NCBI GenBank assembly: GCA_019748235.1
Contig: JAIEPU010000120.1
Coordinates: 1-55,925 of the forward strand
Direction of reading: 5' to 3'
From: a bacterium
GTDB taxonomy: Bacteria > Planctomycetota > Planctomycetia > Kolteriales > Kolteriaceae
Length of the DNA: 55,925 bases
Below the pieces are notes generated by a model. It ran no database searches. It worked only from the letters and a program-made list of their open reading frames with translations, and was not told the origin of the DNA. The position numbers and the translations under genes are program-made. Below, piece by piece: positions 48,016-55,925 of the stretch. Every line of letters starts with the position of its first letter. Position 1 is the first letter of the stretch.

Positions 48016-49688
48016 TGATGATCCTCCGTTACCTTCGAACGATCCGCCAAGGACGCGACATTTTCCGATTTCGCAGTCGGCGTTGGTTCAAATTGCGAGA
48101 CCAAAGCTTTCACGTCCGGTTCGATCATTTTCATCGCCCAGTTCGGCGCGACCCCGATGGCTAGGCAGACTGCCGCGATGGGAAGCAGTGAACTGAGTTC
48201 ACGCACACCCAAATCGGCGCCACGATAGCCCGCCAAAACCCCGAGATTGGGCTTCCCGAACAGGAGCCGTTGCACCAGCCGTAGGGCGTACCATGCGCCG
48301 AGCACGATTCCTGTCGCCGCCACCACCGCAAGGAACGGCGAACGAGACAGCATTCCGGAGATGGCGAGGACTTCGCCGACGAAGTTATTGAGTCCTGGAA
48401 CACCGGTCCCGGCCAGAGTGAAGAAAACGAAGAGGACTGCCAGTCGTGGATAGATCGATGCCAATCCGAGCGGAGCGCTGTCTAAATCCGAACTACGACG
48501 TCGATCGATAAGCACCGCCGCCAGGAGAAAGAGTGCCGCGGTCGTCAAACCGTGATTAACCATTTGCAGCGTTGCGCCGCTCGCCCCTTCGACGGTAAGT
48601 GAGAATAGTCCGAGCGTGATAAACCCGACGTGGCTGAGGCTGCTATACGCCAGCAACAGACGAAGATCTCGCTGAGCCAGCGCCACCAGAGCACCGAACA
48701 CCACGGCGACGGCGCCAAGCGAACCAATGAGCGGAATGGCGTAATCTTCGACGGCAAGCGGAAGGAGCGGCAATGCCACTCGAAGAAATCCGAAGATGCC
48801 GAGTTTCAAAACCACTGCGGCGAGAATGGCCGTCGTCGTCGGATGGGACGAAGAATAGGTGGTGGGTAGCCAGGAATGAAATGGCAGCAGGGCCATCTTA
48901 ATACCGAAACCGAGGAAAACGAGCCCGAAGAACCAGCATTGGGTTGATTCCGCGCTGAGCAATTTGTCGGAGACAGCTCCTGCCGCATGATTGAATTCAA
49001 CGTGCTGATGGGCCACCGCCTTCGCGATCGCAGGGATCGAAACAGTGGCATCAATGCCGGCCGAGTCAGTGACAGCGAACACAATCCCCGCGAAGCCTAC
49101 CACCATCGGGATACTTCCCGCGAGCGTGTAGAGGAGGAACTTTCGAGCCGCTGGCCAGGCAGTCCCCTTCTCTCCCCACACCGTGATCAGGACAAGCAGA
49201 GGAATAAGGGTCAACTCAAAGAAAATGTAAAAGAGTAGAAGGTCCATCGAGAGGAATACGCCCAACATCCCTGCGGAAGTCAGAAGGATCATCGCGGCAT
49301 AATCAGTCGCTCGATGATCAATGAGACGTGATGAGATGAGCAATGTCGAAAGCGTCACCACCGAAGTCAAAAGCACCATCGCCAATCCTGGACCATCCAC
49401 ACCAAGCCAGAGGGGCCAATGGACCTTCTTTCCTGCCGTGATGACGGGAAGATCAATGCTCAGCCAATCTGTCGCGAAAGAGACGCGAGGTTCGACGGGC
49501 CCGTTCTCGCCGGTCGGAATTGGAGCCTTCGAGACTTTATCGGCGAGTGAAATACTCAACACGAGCGTAAGAGCGGCCACTGCGCAGGCGGCTAAGGGAC
49601 CTCGCTTCGGGTCGTTTCGAAATAAGACAAGAATCGCGACCGCGCCGGCTATCGGCGTCAGGATGATCGCGGGCAAAAGAGGATCCAT
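48012..49688 (-). CDS. nuoM: NADH-quinone oxidoreductase subunit M
   Basis: A 558-aa membrane subunit from the ATG at 49688, which has GGGAG about 9 nt upstream; an in-frame ATG 30 nt earlier lacks one. Landmarks are LLLFYIFFELTLIPL with the conserved Glu, KMALLPFHSWLPTTYSSS, RDLRLLLAYSSLSHVGF and GVPGLNNFVGEVL. A soluble loop with Lys/His (SAESTQCW region) is slightly longer than in Escherichia coli. One of three Mrp-antiporter-like proton channels of complex I. Confidence 0.96.
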   Translation of the reverse strand: MDPLLPAIILTPIAGAVAILVLFRNDPKRGPLAACAVAALTLVLSISLADKVSKAPIPTGENGPVEPRVSFATDWLSIDLPVITAGKKVHWPLWLGVDGPGLAMVLLTSVVTLSTLLISSRLIDHRATDYAAMILLTSAGMLGVFLSMDLLLFYIFFELTLIPLLVLITVWGEKGTAWPAARKFLLYTLAGSIPMVVGFAGIVFAVTDSAGIDATVSIPAIAKAVAHQHVEFNHAAGAVSDKLLSAESTQCWFFGLVFLGFGIKMALLPFHSWLPTTYSSSHPTTTAILAAVVLKLGIFGFLRVALPLLPLAVEDYAIPLIGSLGAVAVVFGALVALAQRDLRLLLAYSSLSHVGFITLGLFSLTVEGASGATLQMVNHGLTTAALFLLAAVLIDRRRSSDLDSAPLGLASIYPRLAVLFVFFTLAGTGVPGLNNFVGEVLAISGMLSRSPFLAVVAATGIVLGAWYALRLVQRLLFGKPNLGVLAGYRGADLGVRELSSLLPIAAVCLAIGVAPNWAMKMIEPDVKALVSQFEPTPTAKSENVASLADRSKVTEDHQ

Positions 49689-49748
49689 GAACCACTCCCA
49701 GCATCTCCTCGTCGGCATCGCCGAGGAGGTTGCGTGAACTCGCTTCAG

Positions 49749-51680
49749 TTATTGCCGAACGATCGTGATCAATAAGACCACGATTCCGACCGCCATCAGC
49801 AAGGCATACGACTGAACAATTCCTGATTGCGTTTGTCGAATCGCCGCTCCCAATGCTCGCGGAATGGTCGCGATGAACTCGAATAGGCCATTGACGACGG
49901 TGCGATCCAACCACGCCAACAGAGATGAGATCGCTTGAAGCGGCAGAACGACGAACGCGCCGTAGATTTCGTCGATGTAAAAGCGATTCGCTCCTGCCCG
50001 CTTGAAACCACTGTCGACTGGCACGGCCCCAAGTTTTGGCCTAGTGAAATACGCGAAAACCGCTCCGCTTAATCCAAGGATCGCGGACAGCAACATCACG
50101 ATCGAACTCTCGCCATGCTCATGGGCCTCGGGCAGATGAGGTGTTCTACTCAGGAATGAATCGACCCAACCGGCCGGCCCGAGGAAACCGACGAGGATGC
50201 TTCCGATCGCCAGGACCGCGATCGGCAACAGCATGGTCGTATCCGCCTCGTGTGCGTGATGTCCCGCTTCCTCAGGGAGGCGAGTTTCGCCCCAGAACGT
50301 CCGGAAGTAAGCCCGGAATGTGTAGATGGCCGTTAACAGTGCGGTGAAGAATCCGACGAAAAGCAGCACTGCATAAAGACCGCGCGCCGGACCTGCCTCA
50401 GAAGCACGTTCCACCACGCTCAAGATCGCATCTTTACTCCAGAAGCCTGCGAGAGGTGGAATACCCGAAAGGGCGATTGCTCCGACGAGAAATGCGATAT
50501 TCGTGACGGGCATCACTTTTCGCAGCCCACCGAAGCGATGCATATCGATCACATCACCCATCGCGTGCATGACGTTGCCTGCCGAGAGGAACAGGAGTGC
50601 CTTGAAAAAGGCGTGCGTGAAGAGGTGGAACATCGCGGCCATCACGGCCACGCCCACCAGATCAACCGAGGCGGCACATCCGATTCCGAGGAACATGTAA
50701 CCGAGTTGGCTTACCGTCGAGTACGCGAGTACTCGTTTCAAGTCGTGCTGGAAGAGGGCGATCAAGGCCCCGAGTAAAGCGGTGATTCCGCCGAGCACCG
50801 ATGCCGTCATGAGCACGCCGGGCGTCAATACCAGCAATGGAGACATGCGGGCGAGCAAATAGACACCCGCGGTCACCATCGTCGCGGCATGAATGAGTGC
50901 ACTGACCGGCGTCGGTCCTTCCATCGCATCGGGAAGCCACACATGCAGCGGGAACTGCGCCGATTTGCCAATGGCTCCAAGCAAAAGGAGTGACCCGATG
51001 ATGCCGAGGAGCATTGAATGCTCAGCCGCAATTTCATTGGAGAGGGAGAAGATCGTCTCGTAATCAAAGCGTTCGAGGAACGAGCCGTTCGCGTTCACTT
51101 GCCCAACGACGTGACCTAACAACAGAATGCCGATGAGCAAACCGAAGTCTGCGATTCGATTGACGAGAAACGCTTTGGTCGCGGCGGCGGCTGCGCTCGG
51201 TCTCTCATACCAAAAGCCGATGAGCAAATAACTGCAGACGCCGACCCCTTCCCAGAAAGCGAAGAGAACGAGCAAATTATCCGCGAGGACGAGCATCGTC
51301 ATCGAAAACACAAAACCCGAGAAGACCGCGAAGTATCGCCCATAGCCGCGATCCTTGTGCATGTAGCCGACCGAGTAGCACGCGACCAGAAAACTGATCC
51401 CGGTTACGACAACTAGAAGAAATAAGGCAAGCGCATCGACTCTAATGTCAACATTGACAAAGAAGGCCCCAACGTCGATCCAGCGATAGCCTTCGTAAAT
51501 TTCGAGAGGCGCGCTACCAGGACGCGCGAAAGCAACCCAAAGCGCGGCGACAGCAGAGACCCCAAGGCCGAGTACCGCCGGCGCCTTTGCCATTTCGCCG
51601 CCGCCGATCAATCGGACCAGCACGCAGCCGAGCATTCCCACCAGCGCCCCCAGAGGGATCAGCCAGACGATATCAGGCAT
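49749..51680 (-). CDS. nuoL: NADH-quinone oxidoreductase subunit L
   Basis: A 643-aa distal antiporter-like subunit. Landmarks are LLVLFAFWEGVGVCSYLLIGFW, GKSAQFPLHVWLPDAMEGPTPVSALIHAATMV, LKRVLAYSTVSQLGYMFLGIG and a His-rich HHAHEAD loop. The long lateral helix and final membrane helix at the C-terminus are present (last residues about 575-643). The start overlaps the nuoK stop by 8 nt. It ends 60 bp before nuoM. Confidence 0.97.
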   Translation of the reverse strand: MPDIVWLIPLGALVGMLGCVLVRLIGGGEMAKAPAVLGLGVSAVAALWVAFARPGSAPLEIYEGYRWIDVGAFFVNVDIRVDALALFLLVVVTGISFLVACYSVGYMHKDRGYGRYFAVFSGFVFSMTMLVLADNLLVLFAFWEGVGVCSYLLIGFWYERPSAAAAATKAFLVNRIADFGLLIGILLLGHVVGQVNANGSFLERFDYETIFSLSNEIAAEHSMLLGIIGSLLLLGAIGKSAQFPLHVWLPDAMEGPTPVSALIHAATMVTAGVYLLARMSPLLVLTPGVLMTASVLGGITALLGALIALFQHDLKRVLAYSTVSQLGYMFLGIGCAASVDLVGVAVMAAMFHLFTHAFFKALLFLSAGNVMHAMGDVIDMHRFGGLRKVMPVTNIAFLVGAIALSGIPPLAGFWSKDAILSVVERASEAGPARGLYAVLLFVGFFTALLTAIYTFRAYFRTFWGETRLPEEAGHHAHEADTTMLLPIAVLAIGSILVGFLGPAGWVDSFLSRTPHLPEAHEHGESSIVMLLSAILGLSGAVFAYFTRPKLGAVPVDSGFKRAGANRFYIDEIYGAFVVLPLQAISSLLAWLDRTVVNGLFEFIATIPRALGAAIRQTQSGIVQSYALLMAVGIVVLLITIVRQ

Positions 51681-52161
51681 GGGTCGTCACCTCTTTCTGG
51701 GTTGCAGGTTGATTCCGTGAAACACCGTTGGCCGACCCACGATCGGGTGCGGGGCTGACTGTGGGATCGAGACCAGCAGGAGTCAGCGTGGGGAAGCTGA
51801 GATCCGGATGTTCGAAAGGCATCTCATTCCGTTCGATCCGGTCCACTTCGGGGGTGACTTCACCCAGTTCATGCCACGACCTGATATCGAGCGTCGCCTT
51901 CTGGCGGTAGAGAGCAACGATGAGGGCAAGCGCGATCGCCGCCTCACATGCCGCGATCGTCAGCACGAAGATGACGAATACCTGCCCCTGGTAGTTGTCG
52001 TGATGCCGAGAGAAGGCGATAAAATTAAGCGATACGCCCGCGAGCATCAGCTCGAGCGACAGGAACATCAGGATCATGCTGCGACGGGTGAGAAACCCGA
52101 GCAGACCCACGCAAAACAGGATCGCTCCCGCGATGAGGATGTGTTCCGTCAAGAGATTCAT
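51673..52161 (-). CDS. nuoK: NADH-quinone oxidoreductase subunit K with a C-terminal extension
   Basis: A 162-aa subunit where about 100 aa is usual. The first 90 residues have three membrane helices and the two conserved membrane glutamates, Glu37 (FLSLELML) and Glu73 (ACEAAIALAL), needed for proton pumping. Residues 101-162 are an added hydrophilic, Pro/Ser/Glu-rich tail with no recognisable motif. The gene overlaps nuoJ by 4 nt and nuoL by 8 nt. Confidence 0.95.
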   Translation of the reverse strand: MNLLTEHILIAGAILFCVGLLGFLTRRSMILMFLSLELMLAGVSLNFIAFSRHHDNYQGQVFVIFVLTIAACEAAIALALIVALYRQKATLDIRSWHELGEVTPEVDRIERNEMPFEHPDLSFPTLTPAGLDPTVSPAPDRGSANGVSRNQPATQKEVTTHA

Positions 52162-52898
52162 GCATCTCCCTCCGGCGAACGTTGCGCCACGGCAATAGCC
52201 CCTATCACGGCAACGAGAAGAAGCGTCCCGGCCAATTCCACGCTCCAGAGATAATCGGAAAACAGCGATCGACCGAGTGTCGCTGTGCTGCTGGGCTCGA
52301 GCCGATGAGTCTCGTTACTGAACGGACGCATTTCGCTGGGCCTTGGAGAGGGCAACGCATCAGGCTGTCGAATCGCGTACACCAAGATCGTCAGAAGCAC
52401 GGCAGCGACCGCGGCAGACGTCACCGGGCTTGAAAGGCGAATGTCGTAGTTCGCGAGCGTCGACCGATGCGCGAACATGAGAACGAATAGAAAGATGATG
52501 ATCGTCGCTCCCGCATAGACAATCATCATTGCCGCCGCGAGGAATGGCGCGGATTGCAGAAAGAAGAGACCGCAGGTCGCGAGCACCGTGACGGCGAATC
52601 CCAACGCACAATGAACCGGCTGCCTGAACACAAGGAAGACAATCGAACCAGCGGTTGCCAACGCGGTGAATCCGAGGAACAAAAGTTGTTCCGGATGCGC
52701 TCCCACCCGATAGGCAGCAATCCCTCCAGCAATGCCTATGAGAATCAGTCCAAGGAATGCCCGGCCGCGCGAGTGAATGATTCCACTCTGTAAAAGGAGA
52801 TAACCCAAGGCGGCGACAACGACGACGAGAAAGGACGATGTGTCCCATGACACCAACGTCCATTCATCGGAGTTGAGGGAAGCGATAGGAAGATTCAT
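52158..52898 (-). CDS. nuoJ: NADH-quinone oxidoreductase subunit J
   Basis: A 246-aa membrane subunit with five main helices. The recognised core is VHCALGFAVTVLATCGLFFL and AAAMMIVYAGATIIIFLFVLMFAH, which includes the pi-bulge helix of subunit J (ND6). An N-terminal extension of about 85 residues with extra hydrophobic segments precedes it. Start and stop overlap nuoI and nuoK by 4 nt each. Confidence 0.95.
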   Translation of the reverse strand: MNLPIASLNSDEWTLVSWDTSSFLVVVVAALGYLLLQSGIIHSRGRAFLGLILIGIAGGIAAYRVGAHPEQLLFLGFTALATAGSIVFLVFRQPVHCALGFAVTVLATCGLFFLQSAPFLAAAMMIVYAGATIIIFLFVLMFAHRSTLANYDIRLSSPVTSAAVAAVLLTILVYAIRQPDALPSPRPSEMRPFSNETHRLEPSSTATLGRSLFSDYLWSVELAGTLLLVAVIGAIAVAQRSPEGDA

Positions 52899-53518
52899 GG
52901 ACCGGCTTTCTCCCCGATGTTGCTCATGGGAGCGGCAGACTTTTGTGCTCCGGCGATGATTTCCGACGCGGGCCCAAGGGCGCCCCGGTGCGTTCGAACC
53001 GGATCACCCGGACGCTTCGACGTTTCATCGAATACGTCGAGAAGTTTCTCCCGATCAAAGAGCATGCCGTCACGGCTCTTGCCGGTCATGTTGTAAATCG
53101 ACGTCAACTCGATGGCATCGACTGGGCAAGCTTCCTCGCACATGCCGCAGTAGATACAACGGAGTTCGTCGATCACGAACTTGGCCGGATACTTATCCCG
53201 GTCGGCCCAATTAGGATCGTCCTTCGGCGCGGCGGCCGCGACGATGTCAATGCAGTTGGCCGGGCATGCCGTCGCACAAAGGAAACAAGCGACGCACTTC
53301 ACACGTCCCTTCTCGTCTCGATTGAGGCGGTGGATGCCCCGATAGTTCGGAGGGAGTGTCGGGGTCTCTTCCGGATATTGCTTCGTCTTTCGCGGCTGGA
53401 ACATGTGCTTGAATGTCGTCGATAACCCCTCGGCAATCGCGGGGAGGTACAAGGCCTCCGCGATCCCCATCTTTGGAGGTTCGACCCAAGTCACCTTCTT
53501 CTCTCGCTTGGCAGACAT
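52895..53518 (-). CDS. nuoI: NADH-quinone oxidoreductase subunit I
   Basis: A 207-aa peripheral-arm subunit. Translation starts at ATG 53518, which shares one base with the nuoH stop (TGATG); the frame is open upstream but lies inside nuoH. Two [4Fe-4S] clusters (N6a, N6b) are ligated by Cys75, 78, 81, 85 and Cys121, 124, 127, 131. It passes electrons from the NuoG side to the quinone site. The hydrophilic tail after residue 160 is longer than in many bacteria. Confidence 0.96.
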   Translation of the reverse strand: MSAKREKKVTWVEPPKMGIAEALYLPAIAEGLSTTFKHMFQPRKTKQYPEETPTLPPNYRGIHRLNRDEKGRVKCVACFLCATACPANCIDIVAAAAPKDDPNWADRDKYPAKFVIDELRCIYCGMCEEACPVDAIELTSIYNMTGKSRDGMLFDREKLLDVFDETSKRPGDPVRTHRGALGPASEIIAGAQKSAAPMSNIGEKAGP

Positions 53519-54696
53519 CAGTATGCTCCCTCCGCGCGAGTGCGGATTGTCGGGGAAGACGGGCTTCGCAAACGATTGTTGAGCTGAGACACGTTGAGCG
53601 CCCCGGCGACCAAGAAAACGATCAGCGAGAACAGCGTCATCCAATAAGGGGAGAGATCAAGGGAGATCACGATCATCACTCCCAGAAGGTTAAACAAGGA
53701 AAGAGGAATGAAGCCTTTCCATGCCAATCCCATGAGTTGATCGAAGCGAAAGCGTGGAAGGGTCCAACGAAGCATCATGATGAAGAAGACGACCACTCCC
53801 ACTTTCGCCAGTAGCACCAAAAGCCTGAGGGCCGTTCCCATCGCGGTCGGGTCCGCAGGGTCCGTCAGGCCCGGAAGGTGCCAGCCCCCAAAGAACAGGA
53901 GAACCGTGAGAAAACTGATCGTTACCACATGCGTATATTCCGCGAGAAAGAACAGCACGAACTTGATTCCGCTGTACTCCGTGTGGAACCCGCCGACAAG
54001 TTCCTGTTCACACTCCGAAAGGTCGAAGGGGAGCCGATTCGACTCGGCAAGGGCGCTGGTGAAGAAGATGAGTGCGGCCAGTGGCTGCCACCAAATGTTC
54101 CATTCCAGAAAGCTTGACTGTTGGTAGACGATCTTTTCCAGATTCATCGAGCCGGTGATCGCGAAAACGCCGAGCACCGACATGCCCAGCGGAATCTCAT
54201 AGCTGATGAATTGGGCACATGAGCGGATGGCACCGTAAAGGCTGTACTTGTTGTTCGACGCCCATCCGCCGAGGATGATCGCGTAAGCCGAAAGACTCGA
54301 TACGGCGAAGATGAAGACCAGCCCGATCTCGACCCCAGGTGCGATGATAAAGCGAAATCCGGTATGTGGACCTTCGGGAGAAACGGGGCCGAACGGAACA
54401 ACCGCAAAGGCAAGCATCGATGTTACGACGCCGATCGCGGGGGCGGTCAGATAGATCCATTTGTCGACATGTGCCGGGACGACTTGTTCCTTGAGGAAAA
54501 TCTTGAGCCCATCGGCAACCGCCTGCAACAGTCCGAGCGGTCCGACGCGGTTCGGCCCGATACGGTCCTGCATCGCAGCGGCCACTTTCCGCTCGATGTA
54601 CGTCATGTAGAGGCCGAGTGTCGGGATGGCGATCAACACCACCAGCATGGCCGACAACAAAGGCCAATATTCATTCCAAAGTTCAACGAGCATCAT
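53518..54696 (-). CDS. nuoH: NADH-quinone oxidoreductase subunit H
   Basis: A 392-aa membrane subunit that forms much of the quinone chamber. Landmarks are YIERKVAAAMQDRIGPNRVGPLGLLQAVADGLKIF..., the ALAESNRLPFDLSECEQELVGGFHTEYSG loop with its conserved acidic residues, and LPRFRFDQLMGLAWKGFIPLSL. Eight membrane helices are visible. It starts 18 nt after the nuoG stop. Confidence 0.97.
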   Translation of the reverse strand: MMLVELWNEYWPLLSAMLVVLIAIPTLGLYMTYIERKVAAAMQDRIGPNRVGPLGLLQAVADGLKIFLKEQVVPAHVDKWIYLTAPAIGVVTSMLAFAVVPFGPVSPEGPHTGFRFIIAPGVEIGLVFIFAVSSLSAYAIILGGWASNNKYSLYGAIRSCAQFISYEIPLGMSVLGVFAITGSMNLEKIVYQQSSFLEWNIWWQPLAALIFFTSALAESNRLPFDLSECEQELVGGFHTEYSGIKFVLFFLAEYTHVVTISFLTVLLFFGGWHLPGLTDPADPTAMGTALRLLVLLAKVGVVVFFIMMLRWTLPRFRFDQLMGLAWKGFIPLSLFNLLGVMIVISLDLSPYWMTLFSLIVFLVAGALNVSQLNNRLRSPSSPTIRTRAEGAY

Positions 54697-54714
54697 TCAC
54701 TTCCAGCTTGTGAA

Positions 54715-55925
54715 TTAAACAGTCGGTGCGGGTTGAGCATCTTCGACGAGCTTGCAACCCCATTCTCCAAGTTCTCCGTCGCCAAGATTTCGGAAGAATG
54801 GAATGTTCTCCGCCATTTCGTTTCGAAGCGAAGCGGCATGGAACAGACCGGTTCGACCAGCCAGTTCCATGAAGATTCGCCCGTCCGGCCTTGCCTCTCC
54901 TGGGGGACGAACGGCCGGGCGGATCGCCTGAGCAAGTCCGCCGTGATTCACGAAAGTTCCTTCGCGCTCAGCGAAGGAACCACCTGCTAGGACGAATTTC
55001 GCGATCGCGGTAAGGGGTGACGGAAGTATGTCCTGAACGATGAGCGTCTCCATCCCAGAGAATGCCTTGGCATCCTCGTCGGTGATCCAAGCGGATGGAT
55101 AACCACCGACGAGATACGCTCCCTTAAATTCGCCACGCTTCGCTGCCAAGAGAACGTCCGCAAAGCCGGTGACTTTCCCTTCGTAGTGTTTGATCACTTC
55201 TTCGACACCGATCCGATTCGGACACTTTTCCGCACGAATGGTGAACCGCGTTTTCTCGATCGGTGGGTTATTGCCGTGAGCGTCCTTGGGATAGCGGTCG
55301 TCCTCCCCCACCACTGGCACGGGACCAAGTGCGAGACGGATTTGCGGACTCTTGCTCTTCGCATAACTCGCGAGAAGATACGCCTCTTCACAAGTCATGA
55401 AGGGGGATAGGACGATCACGAACTTCTCTGGATCGTTGGCGGCAGCCCGATCGATCTCGCCCCGAACGAGCTGCAGAATCGCCGGCCAAGGATCGATAAA
55501 CGTGAGGTCAGCAGCGGCGTCAGCGCCCTTTGACGCGTGACCGTTCGTTCCCATAGAGGCAACGGTCGCCCCCTTCGCATTGATGGCCGGCACCGTCAAA
55601 CGCGAGGGATCATGAATGTACTTGAAACCGAAGCGGCCTTCATCGCACATGAAATTCCCCTGAGCGAGAGGATTCTCACGCGGCTTCAGCCGTTGGACAA
55701 CGTTTTCGTCCTGGTCCACCCGAATGCTGCAACCCGTGCTGCACGATGCGCAGACGGAATCTTGCGATTTCAGCCACCAGACTCGCTTCTTGTAAAGAAA
55801 GTCCTTACTGCAGAGCGCTCCGACCGGGCAGATATCGACGACGTTCCCTGCGAGCTTGTTGTTACAAGGCTTTCCAGGAAAGACGTCGATCTCTTCCACA
55901 CTTCCCCGGCCGATGACTTGAAGTT
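54715..55925 (-). CDS. nuoG: NADH-quinone oxidoreductase subunit G, N-terminus outside the window
   Basis: The frame enters from the right edge and is open to the stop at 54715, giving the last 403 residues. Near the edge are the ends of the ferredoxin-like part (PCNNKLAGNVVDICPVGAL), then the molybdopterin-oxidoreductase [4Fe-4S] region SVCASCSTGCSIRV and the CDEGRFGF motif. The following molybdopterin-like domain appears short and lacks obvious cofactor residues, as usual in NuoG. It carries electrons through several Fe-S clusters in the peripheral arm. The rest of the operon (nuoA-F side) lies beyond the window. Confidence 0.94.
   Translation of the reverse strand, partial: LQVIGRGSVEEIDVFPGKPCNNKLAGNVVDICPVGALCSKDFLYKKRVWWLKSQDSVCASCSTGCSIRVDQDENVVQRLKPRENPLAQGNFMCDEGRFGFKYIHDPSRLTVPAINAKGATVASMGTNGHASKGADAAADLTFIDPWPAILQLVRGEIDRAAANDPEKFVIVLSPFMTCEEAYLLASYAKSKSPQIRLALGPVPVVGEDDRYPKDAHGNNPPIEKTRFTIRAEKCPNRIGVEEVIKHYEGKVTGFADVLLAAKRGEFKGAYLVGGYPSAWITDEDAKAFSGMETLIVQDILPSPLTAIAKFVLAGGSFAEREGTFVNHGGLAQAIRPAVRPPGEARPDGRIFMELAGRTGLFHAASLRNEMAENIPFFRNLGDGELGEWGCKLVEDAQPAPTV

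Overview
The window looks like chromosome of a member of the Planctomycetota. This is inferred from gene content; no rRNA or tRNA is visible. Supporting genes are a giant exported TPR-CHAT protein, a periplasmic sulfatase, a haem c / copper type II monooxygenase-like protein, an EF-G of the spd/mitochondrial EFG1 type, a PEP-CTERM-like anchored repeat protein, and a transglutaminase / DUF2126 / ATP-grasp / alpha-E cluster. Coding density is high and most genes are on the minus strand. I see no CRISPR array, insertion sequence, integrase or phage gene.

Layout. 1-121: start of an exported protein running off the left edge. 470-12846: envelope and redox block with the copper/haem protein, the 1826-aa CHAT protease-like protein, an arylsulfatase, a TPR-TlpA thioredoxin and a VWA protein. 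The CHAT and VWA genes carry the same promoter-like element with identical spacing. 12944-20037: SpoIIAA-like protein, a membrane protein paired with a DCC thiol oxidoreductase, a fused TrhO rhodanese-RluA tRNA/RNA-modification enzyme, a bile-acid symporter-family transporter, a protein resembling a gluzincin peptidase that has lost its HExxH motif, and an SGNH hydrolase. 20063-29839: penicillin-acylase-type Ntn hydrolase, then a predicted peptide-ligase cluster (transglutaminase; ATP-grasp/alpha-E fusion; transglutaminase-DUF2126 fusion).

30250-36764 holds housekeeping genes: csrA, carB and fusA, the latter with a long and apparently structured leader. 37062-38648 is a PEP-CTERM-like protein gene bracketed by two nearly identical 48-bp terminator repeats. 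39086-45158 is a surface-glycan block: a Wzt-type ABC ATPase without a visible permease, a CmcI-type methyltransferase, RfbC, a TylCIII-type sugar C-methyltransferase and a family 2 glycosyltransferase. 45175-46323 is a serine beta-lactamase-like hydrolase. 46570 to the right edge is the distal part of a complex I operon in the order nuoG(partial)-H-I-J-K-L-M-N, tightly packed with start/stop overlaps.

The best candidates for little-described biology are the peptide-ligase/transglutaminase cluster, the TrhO-RluA fusion, the shared CHAT/VWA promoter element, the terminator-flanked PEP-CTERM gene and the pseudo-gluzincin. All functions are read from motifs by eye; no database search was run.
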